Source of the DNA: Azohydromonas aeria
GTDB lineage: Bacteria > Pseudomonadota > Gammaproteobacteria > Burkholderiales > Burkholderiaceae_C
Length of the DNA stretch: 64,000 nucleotides
Assembly (NCBI RefSeq): GCF_009760915.1
Contig: NZ_VIDQ01000027.1
Location: 1-64,000, forward strand
Reading direction: 5' to 3'
A model generated the notes under the pieces. The model did not search any database and was not told the DNA's origin. It saw only the letters and a program-made list of their open reading frames with translations. The position numbers were made by a program, and so were the translations under genes. Each line of letters starts with the position of its first letter. Within the stretch, counting starts at the first letter, position 1. Below, one piece after another: positions 35,861-44,409 of this stretch.

Positions 35861-37528
35861 ATGCCGTACCTCCAGGCAAGCATCCCGTCCCGACCCGGCA
35901 TCCTGGCCGCCGCCTGTGCCACGCTGCTTACCGCCTGCGGCGGCGGCAGCGGCACGCCCGCCACCCCGCCCGCGGAAACCGCGCTGGCCCTGAGCTGCGA
36001 GCAGATTGCTCAGCAAGCACTGGCCGGCACCACGCTCAGCGCCACCAGCGCCGCGGCCGGCACGGTGGTGCAGACCGTGACGCTGCCCGAGCACTGCGTG
36101 GTCACGGGCAAGATGAACCCGCGCACCGGCAGCGATGGCAAGCCTTACCACACCGGCTTCGAGCTGCGCTTGCCCAAGGCCTGGAACGGCCGCTTCATGT
36201 TCCAGGGCGGCGGCGGCAACGACGGCGTGGTGCGCCCGGCCATCGGCGCGCTGGCCGGCAATGAGGGCTCCAACAGCGGGCTGGGCACCAGCGCACTGGC
36301 CAAGGGCTTCGCCGTCGTCACCACCGACGCCGGACACCAGGTCACGGACGCGAGCTTCGGGCTGGACGCGCAGGCACGCATCGACCATGCCTACAACAGC
36401 TACGACAAGGTCACGCTGGCGGCCAAGGACCTCATCGCGCGCGCCTACGGCCGCGCCCCGGACCGCTCCTACTTCGTCGGCTGCTCCGGCGGCGGGCGCC
36501 AGGCGTTGTTGTTCCCGCAACGCTTTCCCAACCACTTCGACGGCGTCGCGGCCAATGCGCCGGCCATCAAGGTCGCCAAGGAAGCGACGCTGGCCTCGGT
36601 GTGGAGCACCATCGGCTACACCAACGCCGCGCCGGTGGAGAACGGCGCCCGCATCCTGAGCAAGGCGCTGTCCGATGCCGACTTGAAGCTCGTGTCCAAC
36701 AAGGTGCTGGAGCGCTGCGACGGCCTGGACGGCGCGGTGGACGGCATCGTCGCCGCCAACCCGTCGGCCTGCAATTTCGACCCCGCCGTGCTGCAGTGCA
36801 GCGGCGCCAAGACGGCGGAATGCCTCACGGCCGAGCAGGTGACGGCGCTCAAGCGCGACTTCGGCGGGCCGCGCAACTCGACCGGCCAGCAGCTCTACGC
36901 CACCTGGCCCTGGGACGCGGGCATCAGCGCCCCCGACTGGCGCAACTGGCGTCTGGGCACCTCCACCACGGCCGAGCCCAACTCGCGCAACGCCACGCTC
37001 ATTGCCGGCGACGCCATGAAGCTGGAGTTCTTCACGCCGCCCGACCCCTCGTTCGATTACCTCGCGTTCAACTTCGACACCGATCCGGCTCGGCTCGATG
37101 CCTACGCAGCCATCTACAACACCACATCCACCGACGTGGCGGCTTTCAAGGCTCGCGGCGGCAAGATGCTGCTGGTGCACGGCACGAGCGACGCGATCTT
37201 CTCGGCCAACGACACCATCGACTACTACGGTCGCCTGGCCGAGGCCAACGGCGGCGCAGCGGCCACCGGCGACTTCGCGCGGCTGTTCCTGGTGCCGGGC
37301 ATGAACCACTGCTCCAACTCGCGCGGTCCGGCCACGGATCTCTACGACGCGCTCACGCCGCTGGTGGAGTGGGTGGAAAAAGGTACCGCGCCGGAGAGCA
37401 TCGTCGCCAAGGCCTCGGCCACCTCGCCGTGGCCGGGCCGCACCCGGCCGCTGTGCCCCTATCCCAAGGTCGCGAAGTACGCCGGCTCGGGCAGCATCGA
37501 GGACGCGGCCAGCTTCAGGTGCGAGTGA
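35861..37528 (+). CDS. Tannase/feruloyl esterase family lipoprotein, second copy
   Basis: 555 residues. Lipobox LLTACGGGSG at about residue 23-32. Catalytic Ser in YFVGCSGGGRQALLFPQRFP, Asp-region MLLVHGTSDAIFSANDTIDYYG and His in VPGMNHCSNSRGPATD. Cys pairs CEQI, HCVV, RCDGLDGAVDG and ECLTAEQV follow the family. It is a paralogue of the product at 24467-26263, which shares AWNGRF, AKGFAV-like and RTRPLCPYP motifs. It likely hydrolyses aromatic esters at the cell surface or periplasm. Coupled to the Bug receptor, 10 bp upstream. Confidence 0.9.
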   Translation: MPYLQASIPSRPGILAAACATLLTACGGGSGTPATPPAETALALSCEQIAQQALAGTTLSATSAAAGTVVQTVTLPEHCVVTGKMNPRTGSDGKPYHTGFELRLPKAWNGRFMFQGGGGNDGVVRPAIGALAGNEGSNSGLGTSALAKGFAVVTTDAGHQVTDASFGLDAQARIDHAYNSYDKVTLAAKDLIARAYGRAPDRSYFVGCSGGGRQALLFPQRFPNHFDGVAANAPAIKVAKEATLASVWSTIGYTNAAPVENGARILSKALSDADLKLVSNKVLERCDGLDGAVDGIVAANPSACNFDPAVLQCSGAKTAECLTAEQVTALKRDFGGPRNSTGQQLYATWPWDAGISAPDWRNWRLGTSTTAEPNSRNATLIAGDAMKLEFFTPPDPSFDYLAFNFDTDPARLDAYAAIYNTTSTDVAAFKARGGKMLLVHGTSDAIFSANDTIDYYGRLAEANGGAAATGDFARLFLVPGMNHCSNSRGPATDLYDALTPLVEWVEKGTAPESIVAKASATSPWPGRTRPLCPYPKVAKYAGSGSIEDAASFRCE

Positions 37529-37546
37529 AGCGGGCCGCCCCCGCCG

Positions 37547-37762
37547 TCACTGCGAGCACCCCGACATCGTTTGCGCGCGCAAGGCCGCGTCGGAATGCGC
37601 CGGATCGCCACCCGGCGCGTCCGGCGCGTCCGCCCCGGGCTGCGCGCCGCCCTGGCTGCGGCGGCGCATGAAGGCCCACACCGTGACGCCCGTCGCCACC
37701 ACCGCCGCCAGGCTGGCCACGCCCAGCACGAGGCGGCCGTGGTTCATGTTCTTCTCGGTCAT
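37547..37762 (-). CDS. Small single-pass membrane protein
   Basis: 71 residues: a short N-terminus, one hydrophobic helix (LVLGVASLAAVVATGVTVWAFM), then a basic RRR stop and an Asp/Ala/Pro-rich tail ending in GCSQ. No family recognised. It is convergent with the esterase at 35861-37528. Three in-frame ATGs are close together; 37762 is used. Confidence 0.5.
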   Translation of the reverse strand: MTEKNMNHGRLVLGVASLAAVVATGVTVWAFMRRRSQGGAQPGADAPDAPGGDPAHSDAALRAQTMSGCSQ

Positions 37763-37926
37763 GGACTGCAATGCCGGCTTCGTTCAGGAAAGCCGGCACT
37801 GTCGCCCGCGCCACGCCGGGTGTCGTGGCGGGAGTGTCAACCCCCCTTGGTGGCTTTGACCCGGGACAACTTGGGACATCCCAAACCAGGACTGCGGGCA
37901 GATGGGAAAAGAGCATGGGCCTAAAC

Positions 37927-37945
37927 TCTGACCATTCTGGTCAGA
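37927..37945. promoter_or_regulatory. Operator-like palindrome upstream of Phd/YefM antitoxin
   Basis: TCTGACCATTCTGGTCAGA, perfect 7-bp arms with a 5-bp centre, 11 bp before the antitoxin ATG at 37957. Type II antitoxins of this class repress their own promoter by binding such sites. Confidence 0.65.
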
Positions 37946-37956
37946 AAAGGACTGAC

Positions 37957-38211
37957 ATGCACTCATGGCAAATGCAGGAAGCCAAGGCGCGGCTCTCGGA
38001 AGTCGTCAAGCGTGCCGAGGCGGAAGGGCCGCAGGACATCACGCTGCATGGCCGCTCGGTGGCCGTGGTGCTGTCGCGCGCAGCATTCGAGCGCCTGTCG
38101 CAGCGCCAGGCGTCGCTGGTGGAGTTCATGCAGGCTTCCCCACTGGCCGGCCTGGACGATGAACTGGAGTTCAAACGCGACCGCAGTCCTACGCGGGACG
38201 TGGAATTGTGA
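37957..38211 (+). CDS. Phd/YefM-family antitoxin
   Basis: 84 residues. WQMQEAKARLSEVVKRAEAEGPQDITLHGRSVAVVLSRAAFERL is the DNA-binding and dimerisation part typical of Phd/YefM antitoxins; the acidic C-terminal tail (GLDDELEFKRDRSPTRDVEL) would wrap the toxin. It precedes a PIN-domain toxin by 76 bp, a wider gap than the usual overlap. Expression is probably autoregulated through the palindrome 11 bp upstream. Confidence 0.88.
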   Translation: MHSWQMQEAKARLSEVVKRAEAEGPQDITLHGRSVAVVLSRAAFERLSQRQASLVEFMQASPLAGLDDELEFKRDRSPTRDVEL

Positions 38212-38287
38212 ACTCCCCCGCACGGCCGCTCCGAAGAGGGCGATCCCTCCCGCCCAGCAGGACCGCGCGCAGCGCGACGGTGCCCGA

Positions 38288-38701
38288 ATGAGCTACCTGC
38301 TCGATACCAACGTGCTGTCGGAGTTGCGGCGGCGCCAGCCCGACGCCCGGGTCGTGCAGTGGATCGGGCAACGGCCCGCAGGCACGCTCTACCTGAGCGT
38401 GCTGACGCTGGGCGAGATTCGCAAGGGCATCGAGGCGCTGGCCGACGCCTCCCGGCGGCTGGCACTGCAGGACTGGCTGGAAGCCGAACTGCCCGCCTTC
38501 TTCACCGGGCGTGTCCTGCCGGTGGACGCCGGCGTGGCCGACCGCTGGGGCCGCCTCGTGGCCCAGGCGGGCCGGCCGCTGCTGGCCATCGACAGCCTCC
38601 TGGCCGCCACGGCCGCGCATCACGGCATGGTCCTGGTGACGCGCAACCGGCGCGACTTCGACGGGCTCGGCCTACAGGTGCTGAACCCCTGGGAAAACTG
38701 A
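38288..38701 (+). CDS. VapC/FitB-like PIN-domain toxin
   Basis: 137 residues. MSYLLDTNVLSELRRRQPDARVV carries the first acidic residue of the PIN nuclease site; LTLGEIRKGIEAL has the Glu; LPVDAGVADRWGRLVA and LLAIDSLLAATAAHHGMVLVTRNRRDF give the other acidic residues. PIN toxins cut RNA, often tRNA or rRNA, and are neutralised by the partner antitoxin. The pairing of a Phd-type antitoxin with a PIN toxin is common. Start MSYLLDTNVL at 38288 is canonical. Confidence 0.9.
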   Translation: MSYLLDTNVLSELRRRQPDARVVQWIGQRPAGTLYLSVLTLGEIRKGIEALADASRRLALQDWLEAELPAFFTGRVLPVDAGVADRWGRLVAQAGRPLLAIDSLLAATAAHHGMVLVTRNRRDFDGLGLQVLNPWEN

Positions 38702-38705
38702 GTCC

Positions 38706-39425
38706 CTACCGGTGCCCCGCCACGCCCACGCGCCGGCACATGTCGCGCACCGGGCAGGTCGAGCAGCGCGGCAGCGTGGTGGTGCACACGTGCTTGCCGA
38801 AGGGCACCAGCAGCCGGTTGATGTCGATCCAGTGCTCGCGCGGCAGCACCCGCTCCAGCGCCGCGAGGCTGCGCTCCGGCGTGCCCGCCTGCACGTAGCC
38901 CCAGCGGTTGGAGATGCGGTGCACGTGGATGTCCACGCCGATGCGCGGCTCGCCGCAGGCAATGCCCAGCACCAGGTTCGCGCACTTCGGCCCCACGCCG
39001 CGAAAGCCCAGCAGCACCGCCTCGTCGCAGGGCAGCGTGCCGCCGTGGCGTTCGGCCACCTCGCGCGCGATGGCGTGGATCTGCGCCGCCTTGCCCTCGT
39101 GGAAGGTCGAGTCGGCGATGGCCGCGTCGATGGCCTCGACGTCCAGCGCCGCCACCTCGGCCGGCGTGCGCGCCAGCGCGAAGAAGCGTCGCGCGCACAC
39201 CAGCGAGACCTCGTCGCGCGTGCGGATCGACAGGATGCAGGCCACCAGCTGCTCGAAGGCCGAGGTGAAACCGTCGTCGTGCAGCTCGAACAGTGCCGCC
39301 TTCGGGAACGGCGCGATGGCCTCCTCGATGCGCGCCAGCGCCACGCCCACGTCGAAGGGCTCGGTCACGGGCAGCGGCGCGCTGGAGACGCGGCTGGACG
39401 GGCGCGGGCGGGGCGAGGCTTCCAT
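38706..39425 (-). CDS. nth: Endonuclease III-like DNA glycosylase
   Basis: 239 residues. The HhH-GPD motif LLGFRGVGPKCANLVLGIACGEPRIGVDIHVHRI contains the catalytic Lys (GPKCAN) and Asp (VDIHVHR). The C-terminal CTTTLPRCSTCPVRDMC is CX6CX2CX5C and holds a [4Fe-4S] cluster. It removes oxidised pyrimidines and nicks abasic sites in base excision repair. About 25 residues longer than E. coli Nth at the N-terminus. Starts at 39425 (MEASPRPRP). Its stop is 4 bp past the convergent PIN toxin stop. Confidence 0.88.
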   Translation of the reverse strand: MEASPRPRPSSRVSSAPLPVTEPFDVGVALARIEEAIAPFPKAALFELHDDGFTSAFEQLVACILSIRTRDEVSLVCARRFFALARTPAEVAALDVEAIDAAIADSTFHEGKAAQIHAIAREVAERHGGTLPCDEAVLLGFRGVGPKCANLVLGIACGEPRIGVDIHVHRISNRWGYVQAGTPERSLAALERVLPREHWIDINRLLVPFGKHVCTTTLPRCSTCPVRDMCRRVGVAGHR

Positions 39426-39471
39426 GGCCTGCGCCCCGGCAAGGCATGCGCCCGCCGGCGCCAAGCCCGGC

Positions 39472-40725
39472 TCAGGCCGGCGCCGCCGCCGGCCGCGGCC
39501 GGGCCTCGCGGATGGGCAGGTTCACCAGCGCGGCGGCCAGCGCCAGCGCGGCGTCGGCCCACCACATCCAGGCGTAGCTGCCGGTGTGCACCACGGCCAG
39601 CCCGCCCAGCCAGGCGCCGAAGAAGCCGCCGACCTGGTGGCTCAGCAGCGTCAGCCCGAAGAGCGTGGCCAGGTAGCGCGTGCCGAACAGCTTGGCCGTG
39701 AGCCCGGCCGTGGGCGGCACGGTGGCCAGCCAGGTCGCGCCCAGGACGGCGGCGAAGACGTAGAAGGTCCAGGGCTCCTTGGGCGCGGCGAGATAGGCCA
39801 GCACCGCCACGGCGCGCGAGGCGTACATCCAGAACAGGATCATCTTCATGCGCACGTGGTTGCCCAGGGCGCCCGCGGCCAGGCTGCCGGCCACGTTGGC
39901 CAGCCCGATCACGGCCAGCGAGGTCGCCGCCACGCCGGCCGGCAGCCCGCACAGCGCCACCTCGCCCGGCAGGTGCGTCACCAGGAAGGCGATGTGGAAG
40001 CCGCAGGTGAAAAAGCCCGCGTGCAGGCACCAGTAGCTGCGGTTGCGCAGCGCCACGCGCAGCTGCGCGCGCAGCGGCATCTCGCCGGCGGCCGCCGCCG
40101 CGGCGGCCGGCGCGCGCGGCCGGCCGCGCAGCGCCCAGGCCATGGGGATGGTGGCCAGCGCCGCCGCGGCCATCACCCACATCGCCTGCATCCAGCCGAA
40201 GGCCGACATCACGGCCTGGTTCAGCGGCGCGAACAGGAACTGCCCGAAGCTGCCGCCGGCATTGATGAAGCCGCTGGCAAAGGCGCGCCGCTCAGGCGGC
40301 AGCCGCTGCGCCGTGGCGCCGATCAGGATGGAGAAGCTCCCCGCCCCGGCCCCGGCCGCGCTGAGCACGCCCAGCGCAAACACCAGGCCCCACTCGCCCG
40401 TGACCCGCGTGGTCAGCGCCATGCCGGCGGCCAGCATCACGGCGCCGGCCACGATTACCCGCGCCGGCCCCCAGCGGTCGGCCACGGCGCCGAACACCGG
40501 CTGCGCCGCGCCCCACACGAACTGCCCGACGGCCATGGCGAAGCTGACGGTGGCGATGCCCAGCCCGGTATGCGTGTTCAGCGGCGACACGAACAGCCCC
40601 AGCGACTGGCGCGCGCCCATGGTGATCATCAGGATGGCCGCGGCCACCAGCATGGTCAGCCAGGCGCTGCGCGCGGCGGCGGCGGATGCGGTGGCGGCCG
40701 GTGTGGGAGGCAAGGCAGCGCTCAC
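39472..40725 (-). CDS. MFS transporter
   Basis: 417 residues with twelve predicted helices, including GARQSLGLFVSPLNTHTGLGIATVSFAMAVGQ and AVADRWGPARVIVAG, an MFS A-like loop. NAGGSFGQFLFAPLNQ and GTRYLATLFGLTLLSHQVGGFFGAWLGG suggest the oxalate/formate or general carboxylate-type subgroup; the substrate is unknown. The GTG start at 40725 overlaps the MarR stop by GTGA, so the two are translationally coupled and the regulator likely controls it. Confidence 0.85.
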   Translation of the reverse strand: MSAALPPTPAATASAAAARSAWLTMLVAAAILMITMGARQSLGLFVSPLNTHTGLGIATVSFAMAVGQFVWGAAQPVFGAVADRWGPARVIVAGAVMLAAGMALTTRVTGEWGLVFALGVLSAAGAGAGSFSILIGATAQRLPPERRAFASGFINAGGSFGQFLFAPLNQAVMSAFGWMQAMWVMAAAALATIPMAWALRGRPRAPAAAAAAAGEMPLRAQLRVALRNRSYWCLHAGFFTCGFHIAFLVTHLPGEVALCGLPAGVAATSLAVIGLANVAGSLAAGALGNHVRMKMILFWMYASRAVAVLAYLAAPKEPWTFYVFAAVLGATWLATVPPTAGLTAKLFGTRYLATLFGLTLLSHQVGGFFGAWLGGLAVVHTGSYAWMWWADAALALAAALVNLPIREARPRPAAAPA

Positions 40726-41231
40726 GGTTCTTCTCCTGCGTCAGGGCGGAACGCCGGCGTGACCGTGTCCAGCCAGTGGTGCAGCCCGGCGACGGTGGCC
40801 TCGCCCAGCGTGCGGTTGACTTCGAGTTGCGCGCACAGCCAGTGCGGCTGCGCCGCGTCCAGCGCGGCCGCGCCTTCGGCCGTGAGCAGCGCGCGGCGCA
40901 CGCGCGCGTCGCGCGCATCGGCCACCAGCGCCGCGTAGCCCTGCCCGATCAGCGGCTTGAGGTTGCGCGTGAGCGTGGTGCGGTCCATGTCCATGCGCTC
41001 GGCCAGCTCCGACACCGCCAGGCCCTGCGCCCCGGCCGCGCGCCGCAGCGTGGCCAGCAGCGCGTACTGCGTGACGCGCAGCCCCACGGCGGCCAGCTCC
41101 CGGTCGTACACCGCCGTGACGCGCCGCGTCAGCCGGCGCAGCCGCGAGCAGGTGCAGCCGCGCGGCGCCGCAGCGGAAGCGGCCTCCGGCGGCAACGGCG
41201 GGAAATCGGGCCGGGACGGATTTGAGTGCAT
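40722..41231 (-). CDS. MarR-family transcriptional regulator
   Basis: 169 residues. GCTCSRLRRLTRRVTAVYDRELAAVGLRVTQYALLATL then LAVSELAERMDMDRTTLTRNLKPLIGQGYAALVADARDARVRRALLTAEG is a complete MarR winged helix with DxRxRR wing. Two Cys in CTCSR may sense oxidants, as in some MarR proteins. It is the first gene of the MarR-MFS pair. The palindrome GTGCATATGCAC (41226-41237) overlaps its ATG at 41231 and is the probable autoregulatory operator. Confidence 0.88.
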   Translation of the reverse strand: MHSNPSRPDFPPLPPEAASAAAPRGCTCSRLRRLTRRVTAVYDRELAAVGLRVTQYALLATLRRAAGAQGLAVSELAERMDMDRTTLTRNLKPLIGQGYAALVADARDARVRRALLTAEGAAALDAAQPHWLCAQLEVNRTLGEATVAGLHHWLDTVTPAFRPDAGEEP

Positions 41232-41237
41232 ATGCAC
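41226..41237. promoter_or_regulatory. Palindrome over MarR start codon
   Basis: GTGCATATGCAC, a perfect 12-bp palindrome that includes the ATG start of the MarR gene. A MarR dimer bound here would block translation-proximal transcription and thus its own operon. Confidence 0.4.
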
Positions 41238-41306
41238 GCATTCTGCCGGACGCCGCGCCGGACCGTTGCGGCATGACCCTGCCGCCTCGCATGGCAAGCC
41301 CGCGCC

Positions 41307-43379
41307 CTACGGCTGTGACCGCGGCGGCTCTGCCGTGCCCTCGTGCGCCGCCAGGAACTCCGCGGCCGCCTGCGGCGGCAGCGGGCGGCTGACCAGGAAG
41401 CCCTGCAGCGCCGCGCAGCCGCGCTCGCGCAGCATCTGCGCCTGCTCGGCCGTCTCCACCCCTTCGGCGATGGCGCTCATGCCCATGGCGCGCGCCATGG
41501 CCAGGATCGTGTCCACGATGGCGCGCGCCTCGCCGTCGCTGGCCAGGTCGCGCACGAAGCCGCGGTCGATCTTGAGCGTGTCGAAGCGGAAGCGCCGCAG
41601 GTAGCCCAGCGCCGAGTAGCCGGTGCCGAAGTCGTCGAGCGCGAGGCGGAAGCCGTGCTCGCGCAGCTCGGTGAGTGCCTGCACGGCGGCGTCCACGTCG
41701 TCGATGAGGGCCGACTCCGTCACCTCCAGCTCGATGCGCCCGGGCCGCAGCCCCTGGGCGGCGGTGGCGACCTGCGCCGCGAAGCCGGGCTCGGCCAGCT
41801 GCGTGGCCGAGACGTTGACGGACAGCCGCACCGCGTCGGGCCACTGCCGCGCCTGCGCGCAGGCCTCGCGCAGCACCCACTCGCCGATGCGCGGCATCAG
41901 CCCGGCGGCCTCGGCAATGGGCACGAACTCCGCGGGCGACACCGCGCCGTGGCCGGGCGAGCTCCAGCGCAGCAGCGCCTCGAAGCCGCGGACGCGGCCG
42001 TCCTGCGCGTCCACCTGCGGCTGGTACTCCAGCCGCAGCTCGCCGCGCCCGGCCACGCCGCGCAGCGCTTCCTCCAGCGCGCTGCGGCGCTGGTCCTTGC
42101 CGGGCATCTCCGGTGCGAAGAAGCGGCAGTGGCCGGCGCCGGCGCGGCGGGCCGCGTACAGCGCGATGTCGGCATGGTTGAGCAGCGTGTCCACGTCGGC
42201 GCCGTCCCACGGCGCCAGGGCGATGCCGGCGCTGGCGCGCAGCGCCACCGGGGCGCCGCCGCAGCCGTCCTCGACGGGCTCGTCGAGCACGCCCAGCAGC
42301 CGCTGCGCCAGGGCATGCGCCACCTCGCGCCCGCCGTGCCCGCGCAGCAGCACGGCGAAGTCGCCGCCGGCCAGGCCGGCCACGGTGTCGCCGGGGCGCA
42401 TCGCCGCGAGCAGCCGCTGGCCGACGGCGTCGAGCAGCCCGCGGGCGGCGGCCGCGCCGCGCGCGTCATGAAGCTGCCTGTGGCCGTGCAGGCCTAGCAC
42501 CACCAGCACCAGCGGCACGGCCTCGCCCTCGGCCGCCTGCAGCGCCGCGTGCAGATGCGTGCGCAGCCGCTCCAGGTCGAGCAGCCCGGTGGCCGGCGCG
42601 GGTGCGGGTGCGGGTCCGGCCGGGCGCCAGGGCGCCGGGGGCACTTCGACTTCCGTCTCCGCGGCGGCCGCGGCGCTGCCCGGCGCCTCGTCCCCGGCGT
42701 CGCGCAGCAGCCGCCCGATGACCTGGTCCTGGCGCTCGGCGCGGGCCTCGGCCACCAGCCGTGCGCCGAAGGTCTTGGCCGTGGTCCAGACGCTGTAGAC
42801 CACGATCGAGCAGTACAGCAGCAGCATCACCAGCACGCCGTCGGCCACGGCCGAGTCGGCGCGCCACATCGCCACGGCGCTGCCCAGGCCCAGCACCGCG
42901 ACCCAGCCCGTGGCCGCGGCCGGCACGCTGGCCAGCGCGAAGCCGCCGCCGCACAGCATGCCGGTGACGACCACGCCGACGAAGAACTGCGTGCCCGGTC
43001 CCAGCGCGGCGAACAGCCCCGCCGGCAGCGCGGCCCAGGCCCCGGCCAGCAGCGCGGCATGCAGCACCGCGCGGCGGATGGCGCGCGGCGACGCGGTGCG
43101 CCGGGGCTGCCGGCGCGCGCGCTGCCAGCCGCCCAGGCCCAGCGCCGACAGCAGCGTGATGACGCCCAGCCACGTCAGCAGGAACGTCGCCGGCGCCTGG
43201 CTCCAGCTCACGGCGCAGACGGTGGCCGCGTTGACGACGTTGACGGCCATGGCCGCCGGCGTGAGGCGCAGCATCGCCTGCAGCTGCCGGGCGCGGAACA
43301 CGCCGGCGTCCTGCGGCTCGGCCTCGAAGACGCTGAAGAAGCGGCGCAGCCGCGCCAGCGGCTCAGAAGAGGTCCACAT
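41307..43379 (-). CDS. c-di-GMP phosphodiesterase with degenerate GGDEF and intact EAL
   Basis: 690 residues. Five or six membrane helices in the first 220 residues (MAVNVVNAATVCAV to VLVMLLLYCSIVVYSV), a disordered linker, a GGDEF-like domain (about 285-425) in which the motif reads AGGDF (LAGGDFAVLL), so it is not expected to make c-di-GMP, and an EAL domain (about 440-680) with GFEALLRW, SVNVSATQL, LEVTESAL, LDDFGTGYSALGYL, KIDRGFV and AEGVETAEQ. The EAL set is complete, so c-di-GMP hydrolysis is expected. Its 5' end overlaps the upstream GGDEF-like gene by 17 bp. Confidence 0.88.
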   Translation of the reverse strand: MWTSSEPLARLRRFFSVFEAEPQDAGVFRARQLQAMLRLTPAAMAVNVVNAATVCAVSWSQAPATFLLTWLGVITLLSALGLGGWQRARRQPRRTASPRAIRRAVLHAALLAGAWAALPAGLFAALGPGTQFFVGVVVTGMLCGGGFALASVPAAATGWVAVLGLGSAVAMWRADSAVADGVLVMLLLYCSIVVYSVWTTAKTFGARLVAEARAERQDQVIGRLLRDAGDEAPGSAAAAAETEVEVPPAPWRPAGPAPAPAPATGLLDLERLRTHLHAALQAAEGEAVPLVLVVLGLHGHRQLHDARGAAAARGLLDAVGQRLLAAMRPGDTVAGLAGGDFAVLLRGHGGREVAHALAQRLLGVLDEPVEDGCGGAPVALRASAGIALAPWDGADVDTLLNHADIALYAARRAGAGHCRFFAPEMPGKDQRRSALEEALRGVAGRGELRLEYQPQVDAQDGRVRGFEALLRWSSPGHGAVSPAEFVPIAEAAGLMPRIGEWVLREACAQARQWPDAVRLSVNVSATQLAEPGFAAQVATAAQGLRPGRIELEVTESALIDDVDAAVQALTELREHGFRLALDDFGTGYSALGYLRRFRFDTLKIDRGFVRDLASDGEARAIVDTILAMARAMGMSAIAEGVETAEQAQMLRERGCAALQGFLVSRPLPPQAAAEFLAAHEGTAEPPRSQP

Positions 43380-44409
43380 CGCCGCCGCGCTCCGGTTCCC
43401 GCGCCAGGCCCGCCGCGGCCATCGCCGCCGGGCCGACGACGCGGTTGCGCCCTTCGGCCTTGGCCCGGTGCAGCGCGCGCCCGGCGCGCTCGACGGCGCT
43501 GGGCGGCAGCTCGGCGTGCTCCACCGCCGTGAAGCCGATGCTGACCGTGACCGGGCCGGCCTGCGGATAGCGGTGCGCGGCCACGCGCGCGCGGGCCTGC
43601 TCCAGCAGCGCGTGCACCAGGGCCTCGTCCTCGCCTTCGAGCAGCAGCACGAACCTCTCGCCGCCGTAGCGGAACACGCCCTCGTCCAGGCCCAGCACCG
43701 CGCGCAGCAGCCGCCCGGTGATGAGCAGCACCTCGTCGCCGACGATGTGGCCGCAGTCGTCGTTGATGCGGTGGAAGTGGTCCACGTCCAGCGCCGCCAG
43801 GAACCAGCCCGGCGCGCCCGGCCGCGGCGCGTGTGCGCCGGCGCCGCGGCCGGGCGTGGGCAGCACCGCGCGCAGGAAGCTGTCGTCGAAGCTCTTGCGG
43901 TTGTAGAGCCCGGTGAGCGCGTCGCGCTCGCCCCAGTCCAGCAGCGACAGGAAGTTGCCGTACAGCCGCAGCAGCCCCTCGGCCTCGCGCCGGCGCGGCT
44001 CGTCCAGCGGCTCGTCGCCGCGCAGCTCCACCACGCCCACGGCCTGCGCGCCGGCCACCAGCGGCAGCAGCGTGGCGGCCGGGCGGCCCGGCACGCGCAC
44101 GCTGCGCTGGCGGCGCAGGCACTCCAGCCGCTCGGGCTCGCTCTCCAGCGGCGGCAGCCGCACGAAGCCCTGGCGGCGCGCGGCGCCGGCGGGGTGGGTG
44201 CCCAGGACGGCCGGGCCGCCCGGCGCGCCGCCCTCGGCGCCGTGCATGGACGTGAGCCAGCGCTGCGCGGGCGCCTCGCCCACGCAGCGGTGCAGGGCCA
44301 CGGTTCCGGGTCGCAGCCGCGCGTGCAGCGTCTGCAGCAGCAGCGCGTCGGCGCGGTCGCGGTCGCGGTGGCCGGTGAGCTCGGCGAGTTGGTCGATCAG
44401 GGGCGTCAT
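43363..44409 (-). CDS. GGDEF-family protein with degenerate active site
   Basis: 348 residues. N-terminal part about 1-160 looks like a GAF sensor. The GGDEF-like domain follows: DALTGLYNRKSFDDSFL, ALDVDHFHRINDDCGHIVGDEVLL and FRYGGERFVLLLEGED. The signature is GGERF: the fourth residue, normally the catalytic Glu, is Arg. Cyclase activity is therefore doubtful; a binding or regulatory role is more likely. Both this gene and the overlapping one downstream have altered GGDEF sites. Confidence 0.85.
   Translation of the reverse strand: MTPLIDQLAELTGHRDRDRADALLLQTLHARLRPGTVALHRCVGEAPAQRWLTSMHGAEGGAPGGPAVLGTHPAGAARRQGFVRLPPLESEPERLECLRRQRSVRVPGRPAATLLPLVAGAQAVGVVELRGDEPLDEPRRREAEGLLRLYGNFLSLLDWGERDALTGLYNRKSFDDSFLRAVLPTPGRGAGAHAPRPGAPGWFLAALDVDHFHRINDDCGHIVGDEVLLITGRLLRAVLGLDEGVFRYGGERFVLLLEGEDEALVHALLEQARARVAAHRYPQAGPVTVSIGFTAVEHAELPPSAVERAGRALHRAKAEGRNRVVGPAAMAAAGLAREPERGGDVDLF

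Noticed and set aside
34778-37309. 843-residue leftward open frame
   Set aside because: Antisense to a Bug receptor and a feruloyl esterase whose motifs and start sites are clear.
38012-38701. Longer PIN toxin beginning inside the antitoxin gene
   Set aside because: The added N-terminus is Arg-rich antitoxin antiframe; MSYLLDTNVL at 38288 is the normal PIN start.
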